A DNA stretch of 64,000 bases, from the NCBI RefSeq assembly GCF_044239695.1, contig NZ_JBIIAW010000002.1:10925-74924 (forward strand), in the 5' to 3' direction. Below are positions 16,834 through 24,797 of this stretch, piece after piece. The position numbers were made by a program, and so were the translations under genes. The notes beneath the pieces were generated by a model, which saw only the letters and a program-made list of their open reading frames with translations, ran no database searches and was not told where the DNA came from. Source of the DNA: Pseudolysinimonas_A sp044239695 (lineage in GTDB: Bacteria; Actinomycetota; Actinomycetes; Actinomycetales; Microbacteriaceae). Position 1 is the first letter of the stretch. Every line of letters starts with the position of its first letter.

Positions 16834-17510
16834 CGGATCTCCGCGAGCACGGGGTCGGTCATCAGGTGGCCCGCGATCTCCGCCGCCGTGAGGAGGGTGC
16901 GCGGGGCGAGCAGCCGCACGGGATTGATCAGCGCGGGATCCCGTTCGATCGTCAGCGTCGGGGCCGCGAGCTTCGGTGTCACCGCGCGCGCCCAGTTCAT
17001 GCGGCCGGGCCGGGTGTGATCGAACACGACGACCACGCGGCGGCCCTCCTGGGTGAGTTGCTCGGCCAGGCCGACGGCGGCCTCGGCGGCAGAGCGCTCG
17101 AGCGGGACGACGAGGCAGAGGGCGCCTCGGCCGCGGGCGAGCGTCGGGATCTCGTCGACGGCCACGAGACCCGCGTCGTCGATCGCGACGTCGAAGAACC
17201 TGTCGTCGATCTCCGGTGCGCCGACCCAGGTGCGGCCGTGGACGCGCAGCTGCCCGGCGAGTCCGGGCGGTGCCGACGCCAGTCGGTCCGTGCTCGGTTC
17301 GCGGAAGTCCGCCCAGTCCGGCGTCGTGTGCAGGATGCGTCCGGTTCGGTGGCGGGCGGTCATGCGCGCGACGAGGCGGGCGAGCGACGCGGTCGGGAAG
17401 GAGGCGATCGACGCCACGGCGACCCGGCGCACCGTCGTGAGCGGGCGCGCCAGCATCCGCTCGATCGCCTCGAGGTCGCGCAGGCGCGTCGCCGTCAGGG
17501 TCGTGCTCAC
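16830..17510 (-). CDS. MinD/ParA-like protein without a Walker A motif, T7SS operon
   Basis: This 226-residue protein starts with GTG overlapping the EccD stop and ends overlapping the EccC start. The N-terminal strand VRRVAVASIASFPTASLARLV aligns in position with the deviant Walker A of MinD/ParA proteins, but the GKGGxGKT residues are absent. Later strands (ALCLVVPLERSAAEA, RRVVVVFDHTRPGRMNW) fit the ParA fold, and NPVRLLAPRTLLTAAEIAGHL is a typical ParA-like end. MinD-like genes beside eccD are known in actinobacterial T7SS loci. Inference: a non-hydrolysing structural or regulatory partner of the secretion machine. Confidence 0.6.
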   Translation of the reverse strand: MSTTLTATRLRDLEAIERMLARPLTTVRRVAVASIASFPTASLARLVARMTARHRTGRILHTTPDWADFREPSTDRLASAPPGLAGQLRVHGRTWVGAPEIDDRFFDVAIDDAGLVAVDEIPTLARGRGALCLVVPLERSAAEAAVGLAEQLTQEGRRVVVVFDHTRPGRMNWARAVTPKLAAPTLTIERDPALINPVRLLAPRTLLTAAEIAGHLMTDPVLAEIR

Positions 17511-18814
17511 GCGAAGACCTCGAGCAGGAAGGCGTAGACGCCGAACGTGCCGAGCAGGAACGGGACGACGCCCACGGCGGCGAGCGACTCGAGCAGATCG
17601 CCCGCCCGCCGCAGACGGATGCGGGTCTGCGCGCTCGGCCGCACGAGCGCGAGCAGCGTGAGCAGCACCCCGCCGCCGGCCGCGACACCGAGCATCGCGC
17701 CCGCCGGGATGCCCGGGGCGAGCGCGAATCCGACGGCGAGTCCGCCGACGGCGGCGATCCAGAGCGCCCAGGCGGGGACCGCCATCGGCACGACACGGGT
17801 GCGCAGCATCGTGACGAGCGCGGTCGCGGCTCCGAGCAGCATCGGCCACAGCTCTCCCGAGGCGACGAGCACGCCGATCGCGGGCGCGAGCCAGACCGCG
17901 AGCGCGACGAGGGCCCAGGCGGTGACCCGGAACGACTCCGCCAGGCTCGTGGCGACCCGGTCGCGACCGGGCAGGCTGCCCGCGATGACCTCGTCGTCGA
18001 GCGAGGCGAGTCCCGAGGCGGAGACCGCGAGTGACGGCAGGAGCGCGAGCAGCACCAGGCCGAGGGTCGCGACGAGCGCGGCGGTGGGGACGAGGGCGAC
18101 CCCGAACGCCGGAGGCGTCGCCGCCGCGACGGTGAGCAGGATGCCGACGGTCGCACCGAGTGCGGCGGCCGGACTGCGGCGCCCCAGACCGACGGCCGCG
18201 GCGAGCACGAGCCAGGCGAGCCCGACGACCAGCGCGCCCAGCACCGCGGGGGTCGCCGGGACCACCTCCGCGAGCTGCGCCGACGTCCATGCGGCGACGG
18301 GGATCACGGTGCCGAGGGCACCGCCGAGCAGCGGCGCGGCGGCGCGTGCTCGGCCGAGGACCCCGGCCAGCGTCGACCCCAGCGCGAGGAGGACGAGCAG
18401 CGCGACAGTCGCGCCTCCGCCGACCAGGGTGGTGAGCGCCGACCCGGCGCCGATCGCGAGGAGGCCGACCCCGATCGAGGCGCCGACGAGGGCGTGCCGG
18501 GCATCCCAGGCGCCGCGGGCGGCGTCGCGCAGCTCGGCCACCCGGTCGGTCACATCGGTGACCTCGGGCGGCGCCGGCAGCTGGGCGACGTCGACGAGCC
18601 GCAGCACGGCGCCGTCGAGCACCCCCTGATCGGCGGGCGCGAGGGCGAGCTCGAGCTGCTCGCCGTAGGGGGTGATGAGCGCGGCACGAGCGGCGGGCTG
18701 CTCGAGCAGCCGCGCGATCTCGGTGAGGTGCGCCCCGAGCGGCTCGTCGGCCGGGATCACCAGGGTGACCCGGCGCCCGGCGCCGATCACGGTGATCTTG
18801 GTGAGGTCGCTCAT
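17507..18814 (-). CDS. eccD: Type VII secretion integral membrane protein EccD
   Basis: This 435-residue protein starts at the ATG at 18814 (MSDLTKITVI). The first 85 residues form a ubiquitin-like YukD domain (VTLVIPADEPLGAHLTEIARLL). From about residue 120 on there are roughly ten hydrophobic helices. EccD forms the membrane vestibule of the ESX pore and contacts EccC. The operon partner order (FHA protein, small membrane protein, EccD, MinD-like, EccC) with four-base overlaps throughout supports one complex. Length is at the short end for EccD. A frame open further upstream to 19207 is rejected because it overlaps two other genes. Confidence 0.9.
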   Translation of the reverse strand: MSDLTKITVIGAGRRVTLVIPADEPLGAHLTEIARLLEQPAARAALITPYGEQLELALAPADQGVLDGAVLRLVDVAQLPAPPEVTDVTDRVAELRDAARGAWDARHALVGASIGVGLLAIGAGSALTTLVGGGATVALLVLLALGSTLAGVLGRARAAAPLLGGALGTVIPVAAWTSAQLAEVVPATPAVLGALVVGLAWLVLAAAVGLGRRSPAAALGATVGILLTVAAATPPAFGVALVPTAALVATLGLVLLALLPSLAVSASGLASLDDEVIAGSLPGRDRVATSLAESFRVTAWALVALAVWLAPAIGVLVASGELWPMLLGAATALVTMLRTRVVPMAVPAWALWIAAVGGLAVGFALAPGIPAGAMLGVAAGGGVLLTLLALVRPSAQTRIRLRRAGDLLESLAAVGVVPFLLGTFGVYAFLLEVFA

Positions 18815-19113
18815 GGGGCCGTGCCTTCCGTAGGGGATGCCGGAGTCGGGGACGGCGTGACAGCGCCGGACGGGGCCGGCGTCGGCGACTGCTCGGCGGC
18901 GGCCGCCGCGTTGGCGCGCAGGATGCTGCCCACGAACGAGACACCGACGCACGCCGCGCAGGCGATCGCCGCGACGACCATGCCGATGACGAGCCGACGG
19001 GTGAGCGACGCGAGCGGACGCCGCGCCCCGAGCGATCCGAAGGCGATCGCCGAGCCCAGCCGCGCGCGGTGGGTCTGGACGGATTCCAGGAGGGCCTGGT
19101 CGCTCTCGCTCAT
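18811..19113 (-). CDS. Small single-span membrane protein of the T7SS operon
   Basis: The 100-residue product has a cytoplasmic N-terminus (MSESDQALLESVQTHRARLG), one transmembrane helix around residues 40-65, and an outside tail rich in Pro, Thr and Ser (PTPAPSGAVTPSPTPASPTE). No EccB or EccE signature is visible, and it is far too short for either. It overlaps both neighbours by four bases (ATGA). Inference: an accessory or structural subunit of this secretion system, possibly filling a role of the absent EccB/EccE. No family was recognised. Confidence 0.7.
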   Translation of the reverse strand: MSESDQALLESVQTHRARLGSAIAFGSLGARRPLASLTRRLVIGMVVAAIACAACVGVSFVGSILRANAAAAAEQSPTPAPSGAVTPSPTPASPTEGTAP

Positions 19114-19928
19114 CGTGCCGCCACCCGCACGTCGTCGACGGACTGCACCGAGATGGCGTGGCTGCCGATGCGGACCACGTCCCCGGGTCCGATCTCGACC
19201 TCGGCACCCGGCGGGAGCTGCGCGGAGACCCCGTCGGCGCGGGTCAGGGTCGAGCCGTTCGTGGACTGGCGGTCGACCGCCCAGATGCGGCCGTCGGCAT
19301 CCGTGCGCAGCGCGAGGTGCGCCTTCGAGATCTCGCGACGGATGTCGGCGACGGCCACGGCGCGCTCGCCGCCGCTGGCCGTGGGATTGCGGCCGAGCAC
19401 GACCCCGGTGCCGATCGCTCCTGACACGGCGCCGTCGATGATCAGCAGGACGCGCGGCGCGGACCGGACGGCGTCGGCGATGACCACCTCCGGCTCGGCG
19501 GCATCGGCCGGCGCGGCGAACGCCGGCGGCGCACTCCCGGGCGCGACGGGGGGCAGCAGCGGCACGATCGCGACCGGCTCGACCGGATCGCGGGCATGGC
19601 GCACGTCGGCGAGCCAGCTCGGGGCGAGGGCCCGGGTGAGCCCGGGCGGGGCGCCGTCGGCGGTGGCGACCTGCCGGACGCCGGTGAGCAGGTATCCGAG
19701 GCTGCGGCCGGTGCGCGACCAGGTGCGCAGCTGCCCCACCACGAAGGCGGCGAGCGCGAGCACCGCCAGGATGACGAGGTCGGCGTTCCCGGACGCCGAC
19801 GCGAGGGCCACGAGACCCGCGAGCGCGACGAGGCCGGCAAGGTCGACGACGATCCCGCCCGCGACCTGCCCGACCCGGGCCCGGGATGTGCCCGCGGGGC
19901 GGCGGGCGGCGTTGTCGATCCTGCTCAC
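19110..19928 (-). CDS. Membrane-anchored FHA protein with RDD-like N-terminus
   Basis: This 272-residue protein opens the leftward T7SS operon. Residues about 15-95 hold two membrane segments and RTGRSLGYLLTGVRQV, which resembles the RDD family. After a Pro/Ala-rich linker, residues 160-265 form an FHA domain: VLGRNP (Arg180), ISKAHLAL (Ser201, His204) and STNGSTL (Asn224-Gly225), the residues that hold phosphothreonine. In Firmicutes the FHA domains are fused to the N-terminus of the secretion ATPase EssC. Here the domain is separate and tethered to the membrane. Inference: it links Ser/Thr kinase signalling or assembly to the pore. Confidence 0.85.
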   Translation of the reverse strand: MSRIDNAARRPAGTSRARVGQVAGGIVVDLAGLVALAGLVALASASGNADLVILAVLALAAFVVGQLRTWSRTGRSLGYLLTGVRQVATADGAPPGLTRALAPSWLADVRHARDPVEPVAIVPLLPPVAPGSAPPAFAAPADAAEPEVVIADAVRSAPRVLLIIDGAVSGAIGTGVVLGRNPTASGGERAVAVADIRREISKAHLALRTDADGRIWAVDRQSTNGSTLTRADGVSAQLPPGAEVEIGPGDVVRIGSHAISVQSVDDVRVAAR

Positions 19929-20053
19929 GTCGTTCCTTGGGGAAAAGTTCAGGAATGCGTACTCGCAACGATGCTAGCCTCGTCGCGAGACGTGCTGTGT
20001 TTCACTCGGGTTTTGAACCGAGCCGGCCCGGCCGGGGAACGGGGAAGTAGCTC
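19929..20053. promoter_or_regulatory. Divergent control region of the T7SS locus
   Basis: This 125-base gap separates the leftward machinery operon from the rightward substrate operon. Rightward, TGCTAGCCT (extended -10, TAGCCT at 19975-19980) would give a leader of about 70 bases. That leader contains a short hairpin (CTCGG/CCGAG) and a GGGGAAG ribosome site before the ATG at 20054. The leftward promoter was not resolved. Confidence 0.45.
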
Positions 20054-20392
20054 ATGAAGTTCGCCATGGGAGCCGACGTCCTGACGTCGCTCACGAAGAA
20101 GACCTCGGCGTCGGCCGACGAACTGGGGGCCACCGTGCGGCAGCTCTCCCAGGTCACCGAGAAGATCGAGGGCAAGGTCAACGGGGCGACGCGTGCCGCC
20201 TTCGACAACTTCCAGGCCCACTCCGAGGAGATCGCGGTCGAGCTGACTGCGGCGCTCCGCGGGGTGCTCACCGGCATTTCCGGCATGGACAAGTCCTTCG
20301 CCGAGGGTGACCAGGAGGCGGCCGACCTGACCGCCCAGGCGCAGGCCTCGGTGTCGTTCGACGCGGCGCGCTTCGGCGCGAGCAAGGCGTAA
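20054..20392 (+). CDS. WXG100-like small helical protein (no WXG motif)
   Basis: The 112 residues are almost entirely helical with heptad-like spacing (VRQLSQVTEKIEGKVNGATRAAFDNFQAHSEEIAVELTAAL). The turn where WXG would sit reads VNG, so Trp is replaced. Length, position next to eccCD and a partner gene 12 bases downstream fit an ESX substrate or chaperone pair. Such proteins leave the cell as dimers through EccC. The lack of Trp and of a clear YxxxD/E tail suggests the partner carries the signal. It is also the first gene of the rightward operon. Family assignment is by shape and context. Confidence 0.7.
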   Translation: MKFAMGADVLTSLTKKTSASADELGATVRQLSQVTEKIEGKVNGATRAAFDNFQAHSEEIAVELTAALRGVLTGISGMDKSFAEGDQEAADLTAQAQASVSFDAARFGASKA

Positions 20393-20404
20393 GGGAGTAC
20401 GACG

Positions 20405-20719
20405 ATGGCGGGAAACCAGGCGGATCGCCGCGACTACGACACGGCCGCGGTCGATGCCGCGATCGACGAGTTCTATACGATCGCCGCGCGGCTCGAGTCG
20501 CTCATCGAGCAGCGCGACGCCGACGTGGCGCTGGCGAAGTCCGACTTCCAGGCCGACGACGTCTCCGACGACTACGCCGCGAAGGAGCTGCGGTGGAAGA
20601 ACGCGGCGTCGAACGTGAAGTCGATCATCGACACGCTTCGCAAGAGCCTCGAGCAGTCCAACGAGACCGCGCAGGGCACCCTGCAGAAGGCGAAGTCCGC
20701 GGTCGCCAACATGGGCTGA
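20405..20719 (+). CDS. WXG100-superfamily helical protein, probable partner of the preceding protein
   Basis: This 104-residue acidic helical protein (LESLIEQRDADVALAKSDFQADDVSDDYAAKELRWKNAASNVK in its middle) has predicted long helices and a break around DDVSDD, but no WXG. Its one Trp lies later, in RWKNAA. Size and context fit a second ESX-type subunit that pairs with the product of the gene 12 bases upstream. From memory, similar actinobacterial proteins are annotated as ESAT-6-family, but this could not be checked. No signal peptide is present. Confidence 0.65.
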   Translation: MAGNQADRRDYDTAAVDAAIDEFYTIAARLESLIEQRDADVALAKSDFQADDVSDDYAAKELRWKNAASNVKSIIDTLRKSLEQSNETAQGTLQKAKSAVANMG

Positions 20720-20729
20720 GGCCCCGGCC

Positions 20730-21755
20730 ATGAGCGAGGTGCTCGTCGGGTTCACGCATCCCCTCGTCGATCACATCGACGGCGTTCACGCGTGCATCGA
20801 GGCGCGGGTCGACCGCGTCGTGCTGACCGAGGCGATGGCCGACGCCCTGATGGCGACGACCGGGGCCGGGCTGATCCCGGTCGTCATCACCCGCCCGCAC
20901 GCCATCATGAGCTACCTCGCGCGCTACCACCTCACGATCGCCGGCGGACGCTGGCTCGTCCGCGACGGAGCGCACCTGCGTGATCCGCTGACCGGAGTCG
21001 TCGCCGACTCGGTCGAGCGCGCCCTCAGCGGCGAGCAGGTCGTCGGCCCGACGCAGCGCGACGTCGCCGACCCGATGCGCTTCCTGGTCGCTGTCAGTAC
21101 GCAGTCTCCCGCCGACGACGACACCCTGCTCGGCGACGCGATCCTCTCGCTCACCCGGCGGCTCACTGGCACGGCGCCCGCCTGCTGGGGCGCCCACGAG
21201 CCGATGACACTCGCCTGGGACCGGGTGGCCTACACCGAGGCCTCGAAGGCGTGGATGCCGGGGCCGGTGCGCTGGATGGTCGCCGACGCCACCGGCACGG
21301 CCCGTTTCACGACGACCGTGCGCCGCACCAAGGGCGGCGTCGAGGAGACGACGACCGGCATCCTGCTCGCCCCGACCGCGTCGGGAGCCGACCTCACGAC
21401 CCTCGCCGTCGACGCGCTCACCGGTCTCGCCGCCGACGCCGCCGCCCCGCTGTTCGCCACGGTCTCGATGCAGCGCGGACGCGCCGACCTCGCCTTCGAC
21501 GGCCAGCCGGTCTCGGCCGCCGTGCCGCTTGCCGCGCTCGTCGGCCCGCGGGCCACGCGGGCGCTCGCCCCGGACCTCGACCTGCTCGCTCGCGAGTTCG
21601 GCGCCGTCACCGCCGGGCGTGCCCGCACCCCGTCGATCGTCGTCGGCTTCGGCGCGACCATCGCGTCGCCCGTCTCGACCGCCGTCCGCTTCACGCAGGC
21701 GCTGGGCACCGAGCAGATCGCGAAACTCCTCTCTCGCAGCGGAGGGGCGTCCTGA
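20730..21755 (+). CDS. T7SS-associated protein of unknown function (possibly DUF6177)
   Basis: This 341-residue soluble protein has no signal peptide or membrane segment. Recognisable stretches are VVITRPHAIMSYLARYHLTI near the N-terminus, CWGAHEPMTLAWDR in the middle and PSIVVGFGATIASP near the end. From memory the layout resembles DUF6177, a family found beside actinobacterial T7SS genes. It is not EccB, since it lacks the N-terminal membrane helix and extracytoplasmic repeats. It lies 10 bases after the WXG100-like pair, and its stop overlaps the next start (TGATG). A cytoplasmic chaperone-like role is possible but unproven. Confidence 0.6.
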   Translation: MSEVLVGFTHPLVDHIDGVHACIEARVDRVVLTEAMADALMATTGAGLIPVVITRPHAIMSYLARYHLTIAGGRWLVRDGAHLRDPLTGVVADSVERALSGEQVVGPTQRDVADPMRFLVAVSTQSPADDDTLLGDAILSLTRRLTGTAPACWGAHEPMTLAWDRVAYTEASKAWMPGPVRWMVADATGTARFTTTVRRTKGGVEETTTGILLAPTASGADLTTLAVDALTGLAADAAAPLFATVSMQRGRADLAFDGQPVSAAVPLAALVGPRATRALAPDLDLLAREFGAVTAGRARTPSIVVGFGATIASPVSTAVRFTQALGTEQIAKLLSRSGGAS

Positions 21756-22105
21756 TGGCTCTCGAAGTCGCCGTCCTCGCGTCGCGCGAGCACTCCCTCG
21801 ACGAGCTGCGCGCGCTCGCCGAGACGATGCAGCCGCCGATGCTCGTCCGCGATACCGTGCGCGAGGGCGTCGTGACGGTCACCGAGTTCGACGAGACCCT
21901 CGTCGCGACCCTCGGCCGGCCGCGCCGCGTCGAGACCACCGTCGACCTCGAGCGGGCCTACGGGTCGGGCGCGACGCTCCCGGGCGGCACCAGCTTCGTG
22001 ACCGAGGCGATCGTGCCGTTCGAGCACCGTCGCGGGATGTCGCTCGTCTTCGCCCTCGAGCACCTGCTCGAGGGGACCGCAGTCGTCAGGGGGCTGGACG
22101 CATGA
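21755..22105 (+). CDS. Small uncharacterised T7SS-locus protein
   Basis: This 116-residue protein (MALEVAVLASREHSLDELRAL) has an alpha/beta appearance with alternating hydrophobic strands (VTVTEFDETLVATLGRP, FVTEAIVPFEHRRGMSLVFALEHL). No family was recognised. It is translationally coupled on both sides: its ATG uses the last base of the previous stop, and its stop overlaps the next ATG (ATGA). Tight coupling to ESX-type genes suggests a small cytoplasmic accessory of the secretion pair. Confidence 0.6.
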   Translation: MALEVAVLASREHSLDELRALAETMQPPMLVRDTVREGVVTVTEFDETLVATLGRPRRVETTVDLERAYGSGATLPGGTSFVTEAIVPFEHRRGMSLVFALEHLLEGTAVVRGLDA

Positions 22106-22488
22106 CCGGGTGGCGCATCGAGCCGGCAGGGCTCAACCGCATCCTCACCGAGGCCGACACCGCCGTGAAGGCCGTCAACACGGCGCTTCAGGGTCCGGCC
22201 GAGAGCGTCGGCGAGGTGCAAGCCGCCGGGGGCTACGACGGGATCGTCGCCGGCGCGTACTCGGGCTTCCTGCAGGAGATCTACGACGGCGCGATCACGC
22301 GCATGTTCGAGCGCTACGGTGCCGCTCTGGAGGGCACCGCGAACGCGGCCAACACCTACCTCGCGGGCGACGAGGAGATCGCGTCGACGATCGCGACGGG
22401 CATCGCGGCGTCCGACTTCGACGCGGCGATCTACTCGCAGGGGCAGTCCGGCACACCCGGCGGCGGCGGGGGCGGGGGTGGGATGTGA
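22102..22488 (+). CDS. WXG100-like protein with polyglycine tail (possibly DUF6507)
   Basis: This 128-residue helical protein starts MTGWRIEPAGLNRILTEAD. From memory this resembles DUF6507, a WXG100-superfamily group in Actinobacteria. Two helices are separated near GGYDGIVAGAYSGF. The last residues are GTPGGGGGGGGM, a flexible polyglycine tail. It sits directly before the large toxin gene, whose GTG start overlaps its stop. Small helical proteins in this position usually act as the co-secreted partner or targeting factor of the toxin. Confidence 0.65.
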   Translation: MTGWRIEPAGLNRILTEADTAVKAVNTALQGPAESVGEVQAAGGYDGIVAGAYSGFLQEIYDGAITRMFERYGAALEGTANAANTYLAGDEEIASTIATGIAASDFDAAIYSQGQSGTPGGGGGGGGM

Positions 22489-24797
22489 GCGTCTCGCCGC
22501 ATGACGGCGCGACGGGTCGGTCGGGGCTGATCATTCCGGAGAACATCCCGGGTGCGGATTTGGATCCGGCCAAGTTGGAGGGTGTTGCGTCGACGTTGCG
22601 GGCGGCGGGGACGTCGGCGTTGACGCAGGCGCAGGTGGCGGAGACGAGTTGGTCGGGTCTGCCGGCGGTGTTGGAGTCGCCGGAGGGTCCGACGATCTAT
22701 GCGGCGTTGGGTACTCCGAGCGAGGTGGCCGCGGCGATCGAGCACAAGTTCGACAAGGTGTCGGATGCGTTGGATGATTTCGCGGCGGCGTTGCGGCCGA
22801 TCACGCAGACTTTCGCCGACATCAAGACGGATGCAGTCGCATTCCGCGCCACGATCACCTGGGACGAGAAGGTGTGGGTGTCGCCGTCGGAGACGAAGGA
22901 GTACGAGTACAACGGTCTGGCGGTGGTGTCGTCGACGAGTTACTCGACGTCGTATTCGACCGGGTCGTCCCTGGACGATGTGGTCGCCTATCTGAAGGGT
23001 CGGGGAGAGTCGGTGCGCACCCGCAACGGGCGTCCGCAGATCCTGGCGCCGTGGACGGAGTCGAGCGAGCACATCGATGCGAACAACGCGCTGATGGATC
23101 GGCTGGCGGATGCGTATACGAGGTTGCAGAACGCTGAGGCGGACTGTGCGAACGCGATCAACCGGCAGCGCACGGTCTGCGTCGCGGACGTCGAGAAGAT
23201 CGAAGCCTGGCAGCTGAAGCAGTCGGGTGAGAACACGGTCGTGCTGCCGTGGGGTTCGCGGGTGGATGAGGACCGCAACTGCGGCGAGTCGTTCTGGTGG
23301 GGGGCCGGCAACGCCGGCAAAGAGGCTCTGGTCGGCGCCGCCGGCCTGATCGGCTACAACGGGGTGCGCGGCGACTGGTCCTGGGATCAGGCCGGGCAGT
23401 CGTGGCTGGGTGCGGTGCAGGGCATCGGCGCGCTGCTGGTCATGGTCACCCCGCCGCTGCAGCTGCTGGGGATGGCCGGGGTGCCGGTGCTCAAAGAGGC
23501 CAACACGATGGGCCAGGAGATGGTCAAGGGCCTTCTCGCCTGGGACACCTGGGCCGAGAACCCGTCCGAAGCCGCCGGCCGGGTGCTGGTCAACGTCGGG
23601 TCGATGTTCATCCCCGGCGCGGGTGAGGTCGCCGCCGCGGTCAAGGCGCTCTCCGCCGGTTCCCGCATCGTCGATCTCGCCGGCGACGCCGCACGGCTCA
23701 GCGAGGCGGGCCTCGCCGGCCTGAACAAGCTCGACAATCTCGCCGGCGCTCTCGACAACCTCGTCGGCGACGCCGTCGGCACGGGTGCGAAGGTCGACGA
23801 CCTCGTCACCGTCGGCACCAAGATCGACCTTCCCGACAGCGACCTGCTCCACGTCGGCTCCAAGACCGACGCGCCGCCGACGCCCGGCTCGTTCCTCGAC
23901 GACGGCCCCTCGGCCCCGAAACCGCACACCGACGACACTCCTCAGCCGGCCCGAGCCGACGATTCGTCGACCCCGTCGACGCGCACGGATGACACCCCCG
24001 GCCCCACGACGGGCACCGGTGATGGCGACGGCGCCGGCGGCGGCCACACCTGGGGTGCCGACGACACACCCGCCGACGGTCCGTCCGGCCCGGCCGACGA
24101 GGTGCCGGGCCCGACCGATCCCAGCACGCCGCCGGACGGCGGGACATCCACGCCCGACCAGATCCCGGCCGAGCCGATGAGCCAGAGCGATTTCGCTCAG
24201 CTGTCCGCGAGTGAGCAGATGGCCCTCGCGAAAGCGGAACTCGGGCGCGGCGCGGTCGATTTCGACAGCGAGTCGGCGGCGATCAAGTATGGACAGGATG
24301 GATGGGACGGCTACGCGGAGAATCTCCCGGCTGGACAGGCGGCGGCGGTGAAGGACTACACGGGCGCGGCCTATCAGGAGTACAACGGCGCGCTGCGGGG
24401 CGATCGTGACATGACTCCGGAGCTGCAGGCGAATATCGACCTGATCGACCAGGCGCTGAACGGGCACCCGGTGCCCGAAGACGTCATGGTCAGCCGCGGC
24501 AGTGGGTACGGCCATCTGACCGATAACCCTCTGACGCTCGTCGGTCAGGTGATCAAGGATGACGGGTACCTCTCGACATCCCTCGGCACGGCCGCATTCA
24601 GCTACAAGCCGGCGATCTTCCACTTCCACGTTCCGGAAGGAACGCCGGGGATGTACGTCGGAAAGGTGTCGCACCTCGACAATGCGGAGAAGGAACTGCT
24701 GCTCGGCAGGGGCCTCGAGTACGAGGTCCAGCGGGTGTTCCTCGATGACAATGGAAAGTGGCAGGTCTTCGCCACGATCCTGAGGAGTGGGACATGA
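22485..24797 (+). CDS. T7SS polymorphic toxin with C-terminal ADP-ribosyltransferase domain
   Basis: The GTG at 22485 overlaps the previous stop and gives 770 residues. The N-terminal helical domain has a WXG motif (ETSWSGLP, W56-S57-G58). The middle has hydrophobic stretches (ALLVMVTPPLQLLGMAG, VLVNVGSMFIPGAGEVAAAV) typical of pre-toxin regions. About residues 465-565 are an Asp/Pro/Thr linker. The last 170 residues are an actin/arginine-type ART domain: R671 in VSRGSG, S697-T698-S699 in GYLSTSLG, and E735-K-E737 (ExE) in AEKELLLGRG. Such domains move ADP-ribose from NAD to a target protein. All catalytic motifs look intact. Leu TTG codons dominate the first 750 bases, unlike later parts, so the gene is a mosaic. 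Confidence 0.88.
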   Translation: MSVSPHDGATGRSGLIIPENIPGADLDPAKLEGVASTLRAAGTSALTQAQVAETSWSGLPAVLESPEGPTIYAALGTPSEVAAAIEHKFDKVSDALDDFAAALRPITQTFADIKTDAVAFRATITWDEKVWVSPSETKEYEYNGLAVVSSTSYSTSYSTGSSLDDVVAYLKGRGESVRTRNGRPQILAPWTESSEHIDANNALMDRLADAYTRLQNAEADCANAINRQRTVCVADVEKIEAWQLKQSGENTVVLPWGSRVDEDRNCGESFWWGAGNAGKEALVGAAGLIGYNGVRGDWSWDQAGQSWLGAVQGIGALLVMVTPPLQLLGMAGVPVLKEANTMGQEMVKGLLAWDTWAENPSEAAGRVLVNVGSMFIPGAGEVAAAVKALSAGSRIVDLAGDAARLSEAGLAGLNKLDNLAGALDNLVGDAVGTGAKVDDLVTVGTKIDLPDSDLLHVGSKTDAPPTPGSFLDDGPSAPKPHTDDTPQPARADDSSTPSTRTDDTPGPTTGTGDGDGAGGGHTWGADDTPADGPSGPADEVPGPTDPSTPPDGGTSTPDQIPAEPMSQSDFAQLSASEQMALAKAELGRGAVDFDSESAAIKYGQDGWDGYAENLPAGQAAAVKDYTGAAYQEYNGALRGDRDMTPELQANIDLIDQALNGHPVPEDVMVSRGSGYGHLTDNPLTLVGQVIKDDGYLSTSLGTAAFSYKPAIFHFHVPEGTPGMYVGKVSHLDNAEKELLLGRGLEYEVQRVFLDDNGKWQVFATILRSGT

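Noticed and set aside
16834..18156. Open frame extending eccC upstream by about 440 codons
   Set aside because: It overlaps the MinD-like and eccD genes, has Arg/Ser/Pro-rich shadow composition, and the ATG at 16833 overlaps the upstream stop as in the rest of the operon.
20730..21755. Possible EccB in the T7SS locus
   Set aside because: No N-terminal membrane helix, no exported repeat domain, and cytoplasmic composition.
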